Source: CAZUGO01 sp964619935
GTDB lineage: Bacteria; Planctomycetota; Phycisphaerae; UBA1845; CAIVHJ01
Length of the DNA: 64,000 bases
Reading direction: 5' to 3'
Assembly (NCBI GenBank): GCA_964619935.1
Contig: CAZUGO010000032.1
Coordinates: 138,319 to 202,318, forward strand
The notes under the pieces are model-generated. The model did not search any database and had not been told where the DNA came from. It saw nothing but the letters and a program-made list of their open reading frames with translations. Positions 1 through 7,930 of the stretch are shown one piece after another (within the stretch, counting starts at the first letter, position 1; each line of letters opens with the position of its first letter). Position numbers and translations under genes: made by a program.

Positions 1-314
1 GCCGCATCGTCGATTCGTCCGGAATCGTCTGGCGCCTCACCGCTGTTCCAGAACGCCTCCATGACGGAGGCCGACGGGGCGGCGCCGCCAAATCGGAAGC
101 GCAGGGTCAGAAACCCGTGCTCTGCCAGGCCGCGGCCCACGGCCCGCACCACATTGTTCTCGATCCGGCCGCCCATCAGCGGGTGCGGGCCGACGATCAG
201 GGCGGAACGCTGCGGACATCCCGCAAAGGGGTAGGCGATCACGCCGCGCAGTGGGCTGAGGCCGCCTGGGATGGCCACGGTTTCCTCAAGAATGTCACAG
301 GGTTCGCAGCTCAT
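1..314 (-). CDS. Alpha/beta hydrolase, partial (C-terminus outside window)
   Basis: The reverse strand reads openly from an ATG at 314 to the window edge, giving about 104 residues. Residues 35-58 (GPHPLMGG, NNVVRAVGRGLAEHG, TLRFRFGG) match the early strand-helix region of small alpha/beta hydrolases of the COG2945 type, where a PHP.. segment is followed by an N-x-V-V helix and an LRFNFRG-like strand. The nucleophile Ser, Asp and His would lie beyond the edge and cannot be seen. The start overlaps the last 20 nt of the upstream SDR gene, so the two are probably co-translated. The family is likely; the substrate is unknown. Confidence 0.7.
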   Translation of the reverse strand, partial: MSCEPCDILEETVAIPGGLSPLRGVIAYPFAGCPQRSALIVGPHPLMGGRIENNVVRAVGRGLAEHGFLTLRFRFGGAAPSASVMEAFWNSGEAPDDSGRIDDA

Positions 315-1854
315 GGCCAACCTGCCCCTCGCGAAGGTAGGGGAACTCCCGGACAAATTGATCGAGGATCATCGCAAACTTGAGGCCGCGCTCGATGTCG
401 CCCTCGATGTGGGCGGCACCGCTCAGAAACAGCTCGGCACCGCTCACCTCACCGGCGACTGCCCTCCAGAATGCCGACGGTGTGGTTCGAAAGGTGACCT
501 GCGCCTGGTGGCTGGCCCGACGGTGGACGTCGACCACCTTGCCGTGCCGGAAGCGGCACCACCAGTCGCCATCCACACTGCTGTCGATACGGAAACGAAC
601 GTCGAGATCCAACCGTCCGATGCGGCTGATCGTGGATTGCAGGACACGGACGGGCAGAAACCGCTCGAAATAGGCGTCCAAGCCTGCGCCCGGCGGCTCG
701 GCGGAGCGCTCCGGGCGCCCCGGCCGCCAGCCGACCGCTTCTGCATAGCGCAACAGGCGATGCAGCCGGGCCTCGGTCCAGAGGACCGGTGGCCGGGTCG
801 TGAACCGGGCCGTCTGCCGGCGGTCAAATCGCGGGGCGTCAAACACGTAGGGTGAGATGCCCCTGGTGATGTCGGCAAAGACGGCTTCAAATACCGAACG
901 ATTGTTAACTGGCAAGGCCGTGCCGGCGCCCACGAACCGACCGCCGCCGATTCCGTAGTAGCGCTCCAACGCGCGTTTGACCATCAGGTTGCTTGGGGGC
1001 GCGGGGTGAGTGAGGTGGTAGACGCCGCCGCGCGACTCCGGGCGATCAAAGAGGTCGCCGAAATCGCGGGCGAGATCGTTCGCACACATCAGGTTGGCCG
1101 CCGAATCAGGATCGGCGCAGATCCGCAGGGCGATTCGGTGGCGATCCAGGTCCGGACTGTGGGCCACCGCCTGGGCCACCAGCGAGGTCGCGCGGAACAG
1201 GTAATACATGCCCGCGAAACGGGTGGCGACTCCTGAATGGCTATGGCCGACGACGATCGCAGGTCGATGGATGGTCAACGCGGCACCGGCTTGAGCGGCC
1301 GCTTGCGTGGTCCTCGATTCGGCGAGCCACTTGCTGTGCTCGTACACGTTGCGAGAATCTGGAGGATCTGGCAGCGGCACCTCGCTGGCCGATTCCACCT
1401 TGCCGCAGACGTAGGCGGTACTGATCAAGTGCCAGTCGGGGCAGCCACAGCGCTCGGCGAATCGACAGGCGTTGGCGGTTCCGTCCACATTGGTGACCAT
1501 GGGTTCGCCGTCGGCGGACTGGCGAAATGACGTGCATCCGGCCGCGTGGACCAGCGCAGCCACGGAACCACGGAGGTGCCGGCGGATCTTGTGCGAGACG
1601 CCGCCATCGGCGGCGCGCAGGTCACCGCGCAGGACCGCCAGCTGACCCGATTCGAAGGCGGCTTCCAGGTCGCGGCTCCATGGTTCCATGGCGCGTTGCA
1701 GTCGCTCGCGGGCATCTCCCGGGGCGGACGCGCGGACCATGGCCAGCACCCGATAGCGGCGATCCAGCAGTTCACCCAGCAGACATTGCCCCACAAAGCC
1801 GGTGGCCCCGGTTAACAGCACCCAGGATGTCGTCGTGCGTCGCCCGGTTCCCAA
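295..1854 (-). CDS. SDR-type NAD(P)-binding reductase fused to an SCP2-like lipid-binding domain
   Basis: This 519-aa protein has two parts. Residues 10-370 form an extended short-chain dehydrogenase of the thioester-reductase/male-sterility type: the glycine-rich motif GATGFVG is at 16-22, and a YEHSK active-site motif lies near residue 170 after an ISTAYVCG strand. Residues about 405-505 (FRIDSSVDGDWW, QVTFRTTPSAFWRAVAGE, LFLSGAAHIEGDIERGLKF) look like an SCP2 sterol-carrier domain, with the usual S/T-G-x-hydrophobic-x-G-D run. The reductase part would act on acyl thioesters or sterol-like lipids; the SCP2 part would bind the lipid. The next gene overlaps its stop, and a GT2 gene diverges 71 bp upstream. 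Substrate and direction are inference. Confidence 0.75.
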   Translation of the reverse strand: MGTGRRTTTSWVLLTGATGFVGQCLLGELLDRRYRVLAMVRASAPGDARERLQRAMEPWSRDLEAAFESGQLAVLRGDLRAADGGVSHKIRRHLRGSVAALVHAAGCTSFRQSADGEPMVTNVDGTANACRFAERCGCPDWHLISTAYVCGKVESASEVPLPDPPDSRNVYEHSKWLAESRTTQAAAQAGAALTIHRPAIVVGHSHSGVATRFAGMYYLFRATSLVAQAVAHSPDLDRHRIALRICADPDSAANLMCANDLARDFGDLFDRPESRGGVYHLTHPAPPSNLMVKRALERYYGIGGGRFVGAGTALPVNNRSVFEAVFADITRGISPYVFDAPRFDRRQTARFTTRPPVLWTEARLHRLLRYAEAVGWRPGRPERSAEPPGAGLDAYFERFLPVRVLQSTISRIGRLDLDVRFRIDSSVDGDWWCRFRHGKVVDVHRRASHQAQVTFRTTPSAFWRAVAGEVSGAELFLSGAAHIEGDIERGLKFAMILDQFVREFPYLREGQVGHELRTL

Positions 1855-1925
1855 TGGGCGGCCTCCCAGCTACCATTCGAGGGGGTGAATCGCGGCACGG
1901 CCGCGGTCCACGGCTATTATACTCC

Positions 1926-3128
1926 ATGGCAGGGGGTGTGGTGACCGCGGCAACCTGGATCGGGCTCTGGATTTATGCGGCGGTGGTGGCCGGGTGGGCT
2001 GCGCGCCATGTGTGGCTCTCGTTGCCGGGGCCCTTGGGCTGGGTTGTCGAGGCCAACGCGCAGGCACCGGCGGGCGGCGCGGTTTCAGTGGTGTTGCCGG
2101 CCCGCAACGAGCGTGACCGGATCGGGCCGTGCCTCGAGTCCTTGCTGCAACAAGGATCCGCCGTGGGGGAGGTCATCGTGGTGGACGACCGTTCAGATGA
2201 CGGGACCGCTGCCGCGGTCCTAACGCTGGCCGGCGGCGACCCGCGGGTCCGCGTGCTGTCGGTCACGGACCTGCCCGCGGGGTGGTGGGGCAAGGCTCAT
2301 GCCTGCCAGCTCGGAGCCGATGCCGCAGCCGGTGGTTGGCTGCTGTTCACCGACGCCGACTGCCGGTTCTTCGCGGGCGGCGTTGCCGGCGCTGTCGCAT
2401 ATGCCCGGCGCCATCATCTGGAATTCTTGACGCTGTGGCTGCGGGCCGACCACCGCACGCTGTGGGAGCACCTGCTGATCCCGCTGTGTGGGGCCCTGAT
2501 CTTGTACTGGTTTCCGCCGCTGGCGGTCAATCGCCGAGGGCGGCGCTTCGGGTTCGCGAACGGTCAGTTCCTGCTTATTGAGCGGCAGGCCTACGACCGC
2601 ATCGGCGGGCATGCGTCTGTGGCTCAGGCCCTTCTGGAAGACATTCCGCTGGCCGAGCGGGCGTGCGCCAACGGCGTGCGCATCCGGGCGGCCCTAGGAT
2701 CACAGATCGCCGCCGTGCGCATGTACGGGTGTTACCGCGATATTCGCGACGGTTGGACCCGGATCTTCATCGGTGCCCTGCGGCGCCCATGGAAATTGTG
2801 CTGGAGCGTGTGGTCGGTGCTGGGGGGGTCGCTGCTGCCCAGCATTGGCGCTCCGGCGGTGGCCTTGTGGGTGCTGTTCGCCGGCTGGTCGGCCCACGGT
2901 ACGTTGGCGGCGGCGCAAATCCTGGTTTGCTTGCACTTCATCGCCGTCTACACGGTGAGCTACCGGGCCTGGGGTCTGTGCGGATGTGATCGCCGATACC
3001 TGATGCTCTATCCAGTGTCGTGTGTCGCCGTGATCGAGATTCTGGTGCGCAGTTGGTGGCACCTGGTCAGTCGGCGGGTGATCATCTGGCGGGGTTCGGT
3101 GATCGCCGCCGCGGGGGGGCGGCGCTGA
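1926..3128 (+). CDS. Family 2 glycosyltransferase, HpnB-like, membrane anchored
   Basis: A 400-aa protein from ATG 1926. The frame is open further upstream, but that part overlaps the divergent SDR gene and looks non-coding. An N-terminal membrane segment (residues 5-25) precedes a GT-A domain: VSVVLPARNERDRIGPCLESL is the nucleotide-binding strand and helix, VVDDRSDDGT holds the first acidic motif, and LLFTDADCRF holds the metal-binding DxD-like motif. PAGWWGKAHACQLG resembles the P-GW-GK segment of hopanoid-associated HpnB transferases. Several C-terminal hydrophobic segments (about 175-190 and 290-385) indicate a membrane protein. A role in lipid glycosylation fits the adjacent lipid-type genes, but the acceptor is unknown and no hopanoid cyclase is in view. 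Confidence 0.8.
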   Translation: MAGGVVTAATWIGLWIYAAVVAGWAARHVWLSLPGPLGWVVEANAQAPAGGAVSVVLPARNERDRIGPCLESLLQQGSAVGEVIVVDDRSDDGTAAAVLTLAGGDPRVRVLSVTDLPAGWWGKAHACQLGADAAAGGWLLFTDADCRFFAGGVAGAVAYARRHHLEFLTLWLRADHRTLWEHLLIPLCGALILYWFPPLAVNRRGRRFGFANGQFLLIERQAYDRIGGHASVAQALLEDIPLAERACANGVRIRAALGSQIAAVRMYGCYRDIRDGWTRIFIGALRRPWKLCWSVWSVLGGSLLPSIGAPAVALWVLFAGWSAHGTLAAAQILVCLHFIAVYTVSYRAWGLCGCDRRYLMLYPVSCVAVIEILVRSWWHLVSRRVIIWRGSVIAAAGGRR

Positions 3129-3167
3129 TTCTCGAATGAGTTCTGTGGCCCGGAGGAGGGGTTCACC

Positions 3168-4718
3168 ATGTGGTCCAGACGGATCGTGAGCGTCATGGGG
3201 CTGATGCTGTGCAGCGGGCTGGGCTGTGCGCCGCGGCCCTTCAGCGAGCAGGTGCTGCGTGCGGCCGACCGGCACGGGGTGCGTGACGCCGCGACCCTGG
3301 CGGTGGCCGCCAAAGGGCATCTCCGCTTCACGACGGCGTTGCGATCAGACCTGGATGATGCCATTGCCGGGCCGGACCTCGCGGCGGTTCGCGAATCGGG
3401 GGCCGAGGTGCTTCATCGGGCCAATGCCTTGGCCATCGCCTCGGCGACCGCCGAAATCGAGCGCCTGCCGTCCGATGCCATCACCGAGTTGATCGAGGAT
3501 CGCGGGTCGCCCGAGGTCCCTGGGGCAAGTGCCGGTCGGCGGGAGTACCTAGGCGTCGCGTACGCCCGGGAGGCACGTGCCGCCCTGGAACTGGACCTGC
3601 GGCGGTTGGCGGCCACGGCCGATCTGGGTGGCGCCCGGCGGGTGCTTCAGAGGATTCGCGATCGCATCGAGCCGCCGGCCGGAGACCGCGGCAAGCTGGC
3701 CCGTGTCCTGCTTGGCGCGCCTGGGTTCGTGCCGGCCTCGATTGGTGCCGAAATGGTCGAGCGCGAGGCCCTGCATCGAGAACTCATGGCCGACTTCACC
3801 GAGGCCATTGAGTATCGCCCGGAAACCATGGATGTGGTGGGCCCGGACGATCTCGCCCAGGCGAGCGCCGCCGATCTGGCTCGTTGGTATGCGCCCGTAA
3901 TTGTCCAGCAGGTCGATGGCGAAGCCGGTTATCGCCCGAGTGAGGACTGCATTGGACGAGTCGCGCTTTCGGGAACGTCGGCTGCCGTTCACGTGCAGGT
4001 CGACATCGCGGACCCGGTGGTGTACTGGATGCACCTGGAAGCCAAGGTTGGAACTCACAGGTACCATCAATTGGTCTATGCGGCCTGGTATCCAAGCCGG
4101 CCGGCGCTCGCGCCCAACGATTCACAAGCCGGCCGGATCGACGGCGTGGTGGTCCGGGTCACCCTGGACCGCCATCGGCGGCCGGCCATTTACGAATTCG
4201 TTCGCAGTTGCGGGTGCTATCACACCTTGTGGGTGAGTGAGTTCATCGAGGCGGCGGCCAGGATGCAGTTTGGTGCCCCCGCCGGAAATCGGCGGTTTGC
4301 CGTGCAGCGGCCGGCCGGCGGGCGCGAGCTGTTCGTTCCTGATGTCATCGAGGATGACGGTGGACGCCCGCGGCGCCCAATCGTGTTCATCAGTGCCGGA
4401 CATCACTTGGTCATGGGCGTGACTCCCGTAAAGACGCACGCCATGCGGGGCGCGACCCGCTCCGAGCGCAGGTATCGCCTCGAGCCTTACGAGACGCTCA
4501 CGCACCTGCCCCTGGGCGACGGTGTGGCGAGCATGTTCGGCAGCGACGGTTTGGTACACGATGCCGGGCGCGGGGAGGGCTGGTTGCTGGCACCCACCGG
4601 CATGCTCAGCGCCGGTCAGCCGCGACAGCTCGGCACCATGAAGATCCACATGGATGCCTACGACTATGACGATCCGCGCTTGCTGGAGCGCAACCTGCGC
4701 TTGCCCGCTGAATTCTAG
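3168..4718 (+). CDS. Exported protein of unknown function
   Basis: A 516-aa protein from ATG 3168 behind a strong ribosome site (GGAGGAGGGG). The N-terminus has two Arg, a hydrophobic stretch and a Cys at residue 20 (CSGLGC), suggesting a signal peptide and perhaps a lipoprotein, although the lipobox is imperfect. The first half is Ala/Arg-rich and helical. The second half (about 260-516) is richer in aromatics, with segments such as YHQLVYAAWYPSRPA, VRSCGCYHTLWVSEF and VFISAGHHLVMGV that look like one folded domain with conserved His, Tyr and Cys. I do not recognise the family. It follows the glycosyltransferase by 39 bp on the same strand and may be co-transcribed. Confidence 0.7.
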   Translation: MWSRRIVSVMGLMLCSGLGCAPRPFSEQVLRAADRHGVRDAATLAVAAKGHLRFTTALRSDLDDAIAGPDLAAVRESGAEVLHRANALAIASATAEIERLPSDAITELIEDRGSPEVPGASAGRREYLGVAYAREARAALELDLRRLAATADLGGARRVLQRIRDRIEPPAGDRGKLARVLLGAPGFVPASIGAEMVEREALHRELMADFTEAIEYRPETMDVVGPDDLAQASAADLARWYAPVIVQQVDGEAGYRPSEDCIGRVALSGTSAAVHVQVDIADPVVYWMHLEAKVGTHRYHQLVYAAWYPSRPALAPNDSQAGRIDGVVVRVTLDRHRRPAIYEFVRSCGCYHTLWVSEFIEAAARMQFGAPAGNRRFAVQRPAGGRELFVPDVIEDDGGRPRRPIVFISAGHHLVMGVTPVKTHAMRGATRSERRYRLEPYETLTHLPLGDGVASMFGSDGLVHDAGRGEGWLLAPTGMLSAGQPRQLGTMKIHMDAYDYDDPRLLERNLRLPAEF

Positions 4719-4767
4719 GGGTCTCGATCCGCGCTGCATGGGCAGCGCGTACCGACCCATGATGCGT

Positions 4768-5250
4768 TCATGTGACTCGCTGCACACCGTACATGCGCCC
4801 CAGCGCGTTCCAGAAGCATTCGATCCAGCGGGCCGAGGCCTCGGCTGTGCCGCAATCAAGTTCGTCGTTCAGGAACTTGCCCCAGGCGGCCTGCTTCCAG
4901 GCGACGAACTTGGCGACGGCGGCGTCGCCCAGCGTCCCGGGCTGCGGCTTGACTTGGTTGAGCGGCGAGTGCACGGCGCGCAGCTGGGCATTGACCCCCG
5001 GGCCGGCGGCAATGCAATGGGCGTAGACATTACAACCTGCTTGCCGGTCCCACAAACAGACCAAGCCAACCACTGTACCATCGTCGACCTCGGTCACCGT
5101 AGTCGGGAAGATCAGTCGTACAAAGCGATCATCGATGTGCTTGTAGAGCCTGGGTTGAACGGCGACCTCGATACCCCCGCGTTTGAGGTAGGTGGCCTCG
5201 ATCTCGAAACAGGCGCTGGCAACGGTCCTCGCGACAATGTCGGGTTCCAT
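4768..5250 (-). CDS. Hypothetical protein, 160 aa
   Basis: I chose ATG 5250, preceded by AAAGGA at a normal distance; the frame stays open upstream, but that sequence reads like non-coding DNA. The protein begins MEPDIVARTVASACF and is mixed alpha/beta. Its middle (VRLIFPTTVTEVDDGTVVGLVCLW) alternates hydrophobic residues like a beta sheet, and its end (AAWGKFLNDELDCG, WIECFWNALGRMYG) is helical. There is no signal peptide or membrane segment. No family recognised. It converges on the preceding exported-protein gene with 49 bp between the stops. Confidence 0.5.
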   Translation of the reverse strand: MEPDIVARTVASACFEIEATYLKRGGIEVAVQPRLYKHIDDRFVRLIFPTTVTEVDDGTVVGLVCLWDRQAGCNVYAHCIAAGPGVNAQLRAVHSPLNQVKPQPGTLGDAAVAKFVAWKQAAWGKFLNDELDCGTAEASARWIECFWNALGRMYGVQRVT

Positions 5251-5895
5251 GGCTGATCCTTTTTGCTGTGGATCATCTAGGCCGTTCGAGTGGGCAGCCA
5301 TACACCGATCAGGATCGGACACCGTCGGGCCGTTGTCAATCCGACCGGAGTGGGGCACCCCGGCGGCCCGGCGCTGCAAAGTGAAGCGGCAGTTGCATCC
5401 TGCCGCTGATGGGCTCCTCGACTGCACCTGGTGGGTACCGGCACCCTGCCCACAAAGGAGTTCGTCGCAAGCGTGGGCGTGGAGGTCCTGGCGGAACTTC
5501 CCCCGGCAGGAGCGCGGGCCGACAACACCCGAGGGTGTGACCAGAACATGAACAAGATCGCCCGCAACCAGGCTGTCGCTGCTCTGGTAGCCTTGTCCAA
5601 CGAAGGGTCGCAGCGCCGACTCGACAATCCCTCGGCAGGTCGCGTCGCGGCGGGGCCCTGATCCGCAATCGGCGGGCCACCGCTCCTGAAGTCGCGGGGA
5701 AACACTCGCAGAACTCCCAACGGGTCGTCTGGTCCTGCGGTCCCGAATGGCCCACCCAGTCACTGCTGGAGTTGCTCAGGCCGCTGGCTCGGTTCTCTCG
5801 CGGCAGCCAATCCCACACCCCGGCCAAAAGTCCATAGTAGTCAATGCAGAGTGGCAACAATAACCCAAGATAGTTGTATTTATTGCGATTGTATG
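5251..5895. other. Intergenic stretch without a convincing gene
   Basis: Short open frames exist on both strands, but they have low-complexity Arg/Pro/Ser-rich translations and no ribosome sites. The composition becomes AT-rich from about 5830, where the promoter of the MarR gene lies. I see no RNA gene. Confidence 0.5.
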
Positions 5896-5924
5896 TTGGC
5901 TTATGATCCATATTACACTATGAT
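5896..5924 (+). promoter_or_regulatory. Predicted sigma-70 promoter of the MarR-methyltransferase pair
   Basis: TTGGCT (5896-5901), a 17-bp spacer and TATGAT (5919-5924) lie in a local AT-rich island, with a start expected near 5931, some 35 nt before the MarR ATG. The sequence TATGATCCAT...TATGATTTGT is partly repeated across the -10. CAATAA...TTATTG arms lie just upstream (about 5855-5885). Both could be sites for autoregulation by the MarR protein. Confidence 0.5.
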
Positions 5925-5964
5925 TTGTGATTGATGGTCGATTTGTTCTGGGAGCCTTCGAGGC

Positions 5965-6561
5965 ATGCCTGAGCACCTCAGTTCGGAAGACCAGATTGTG
6001 GCCGCCCTCCGGCGGATCATCCGTGCGGTCGATCTGCATTCACGGCGGCTGGTGGAGGACTATGGGCTGACGGGCCCGCAGTTGGCAGTGCTTCGCGAAG
6101 CTGCCCGGCAAGGCCAGACCTCGATTTCCGCCCTGGCCCGGGCGGTGCATCTGAGCCAGCCAACGGTGACGGGAATTCTGGTCCGCCTGGAACGCGGTGA
6201 GCTGGTCGAGCGCCGGCGGGATGTCAGCGATCGCCGGGCAGTAAACGTCACGGTGACGTCGACGGGCCACAAGCTGTTGAATCGGGCCCCGTCGCTCCTG
6301 CAAGATCGTTTCCGGAACGAATTGGCCAAGCTGCGCGAGTGGGAGCTGACCCTGACGTTGGCCGCCTTGCAGCGCATCGCCGAGATGATGGAGGCCGAGA
6401 CACTTGACGCGTCGCCGGTCTTGGTGGCAGGACCGCTCGATGCCCCGGCGGAGGCCTCGGCGGGCATTGGCGAGGCAGGCATCCCGGAGCAGCCGAAGGC
6501 TACCGCAAGGTCGCTCAACCCACTGACAGGAAGATCACTCGAAGATTCGGAGGTAAACTGA
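5965..6561 (+). CDS. MarR family transcriptional regulator
   Basis: A 198-aa protein. Residues 5-140 are a MarR winged helix: a helical dimer arm (IVAALRRIIRAVDLHSRRL), LTGPQLAVLREAA, the recognition region ISALARAVHLSQPTVTGILVRLE and the wing ERRRDVSDRRAVNVTVTSTG with the family D-R-R signature. The C-terminal 50 residues form an Ala/Pro-rich tail longer than in most MarR proteins. The stop is 2 nt from the start of a methyltransferase gene, so the pair is translationally linked. It probably regulates its own operon from sites near the promoter at 5896-5924. The ligand is unknown. Confidence 0.88.
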   Translation: MPEHLSSEDQIVAALRRIIRAVDLHSRRLVEDYGLTGPQLAVLREAARQGQTSISALARAVHLSQPTVTGILVRLERGELVERRRDVSDRRAVNVTVTSTGHKLLNRAPSLLQDRFRNELAKLREWELTLTLAALQRIAEMMEAETLDASPVLVAGPLDAPAEASAGIGEAGIPEQPKATARSLNPLTGRSLEDSEVN

Positions 6562-6563
6562 TC

Positions 6564-7346
6564 ATGGTTCCCGAAACTGCATCTGCTGCTGGCCCCTCGG
6601 AATTCCGCGTGCATGTGGAACCTCAAGTGGCGCTGCCCGAACCCCGCGTGACCATGGAGCAGGATGAAGAATGGTGTGTGGTTCAGATCGACAACAAGTG
6701 GCGCCAAATCCGCTTTCATGACTACGAGGCAATGTTTTCGGTGCCGGGACTGTATGAGAAAGTCATCTACGACCTCCTGAGCTGCCGATCGCCGCAAGTG
6801 GTGACCGAGTTGCTCGATGAAGCCATGGACAGTGCCGATGAGCAGGGCCGTACGCTGCGGGTGTTGGACTTGGGCGCGGGCAACGGCATGGTCGGCGAAT
6901 TGCTGGCCGAGTCACGTGCTGAGCAGGTGGTCGGCATCGACATCATCGAGGCCGCCGCGGAAGCGACCGAACGTGACCGCCCCGGCATCTATGATGACTA
7001 TCACATCGTGGACCTCACCCGGCTGACCGCCGCCCAACAGCAGGCGCTGGCCAAGCGGCGGTTCAATTGTTTGACCTGCGTGGCCGCGTTGGGTTTTGGG
7101 GACATTGCGCCCGAAGCCTTCAAGGTGGCGTACGACCTGGTGCAGCCGGGCGGTTGGATTGCCTTCAACATCAAGGAAACGTTTCTGGACCGCCGCGACC
7201 CTTCGGGCTTCGCCGACTTGATCCACTCGTTGGTAGCCGGGGGCGACCTGAACATTGTGGTTCGGCGGCGCTACCGCCACCGTCTGGGAACCGATCGTCG
7301 GCCGATCCATTACGTTGCGGTGGTCGGTCGCAAGCGGTCCGCGTAG
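6564..7346 (+). CDS. Class I SAM-dependent methyltransferase
   Basis: A 260-aa protein. A leader of about 75 residues (including WCVVQIDNKWRQIRFHDYEAMF) is followed by a Rossmann methyltransferase core: motif I is VLDLGAGNGMVGELLAE (near 95-111), the acidic end of strand 2 is VVGIDIIEAA, and the post-core strand is VQPGGWIAFNIKET. The final third carries an RRRYRHRLGTDRRPIHYVAVVGRK segment typical of these enzymes' last strands. The substrate is not evident; small molecules are more likely than nucleic acids given the fold. It starts 2 nt after the MarR stop, so it is likely under that regulator's control. Confidence 0.8.
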   Translation: MVPETASAAGPSEFRVHVEPQVALPEPRVTMEQDEEWCVVQIDNKWRQIRFHDYEAMFSVPGLYEKVIYDLLSCRSPQVVTELLDEAMDSADEQGRTLRVLDLGAGNGMVGELLAESRAEQVVGIDIIEAAAEATERDRPGIYDDYHIVDLTRLTAAQQQALAKRRFNCLTCVAALGFGDIAPEAFKVAYDLVQPGGWIAFNIKETFLDRRDPSGFADLIHSLVAGGDLNIVVRRRYRHRLGTDRRPIHYVAVVGRKRSA

Positions 7347-7930
7347 GAGGCCACCGGACTGGGTCCGCCCGGAAGCGGTGAGTACCCGGGCGGCAAAGCG
7401 CCCGGGCGTGGATGTATGCCCAGGCCCTTGCGATGCTGGGCTGCAGTCGATCCGCCAGAGTTTTTCATTACCCGCATATATATATAAGGAAGGGGATTGT
7501 CGGCCGGCATCGGCAGCGCCTGGATCATATCCCGGCATGGCCGCTGCTGTGCTCAACCCTTTGAACTGCATGGCTGACCTTGAGCCGGACGCGGTCCTCA
7601 TCGGCCGCCTTGCGGCGGCATGGGGTCGGCAGGCGTAACAGTCCAGGCCGCAACCGGCGTCTTGATCTTCGCCAATTGCCGAGCCGCCCAGGCAGGTCTT
7701 CCATCTACCGTGGCCGACGGTTAACGTGTGGTGGCTTTGGAGATCGTCGCCATGCACTCGCATCCAATCCGCGAATACGCCCGGCAGCGCGCGGGGGTCA
7801 CCGTTGGACAGGGTCTGACCGTGAGTCCGGCGTGGATCATCGCGATGAATCGGGTGTCGCGTAACGCCCTGCCGATCGCCGGCCGGTTGGCTGCATGTGC
7901 TGCGACGGCGCCACGCGAAGGGCTGCTGCG
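7347..7930. other. Intergenic stretch with a hairpin and an AT-rich patch
   Basis: No supported gene. It holds a GC hairpin close after the methyltransferase stop and an isolated TATATATATA tract near 7477-7487 followed by AAGGAAGGGG. No reading frame after that purine-rich run looks coding. Confidence 0.4.
7385..7406 (+). terminator. GC-rich hairpin after the methyltransferase gene
   Basis: CCCGGGCG and CGCCCGGG form a perfect 8-bp stem around a 6-nt loop, 39 nt after the stop. There is no T-run, so this is a transcript-end or stability hairpin rather than a textbook intrinsic terminator. Confidence 0.35.

Noticed and set aside
5277..5911. Several minus-strand frames in the gap before MarR
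   Set aside because: Arg/Pro/Ser-rich translations, no ribosome sites and no recognisable domain.
7477..7640. Small gene after the TATATATATA/AAGGAAGGGG sequence
   Set aside because: The frame entered from the nearest TTG is closed within 30 codons and other starts give no sensible protein.
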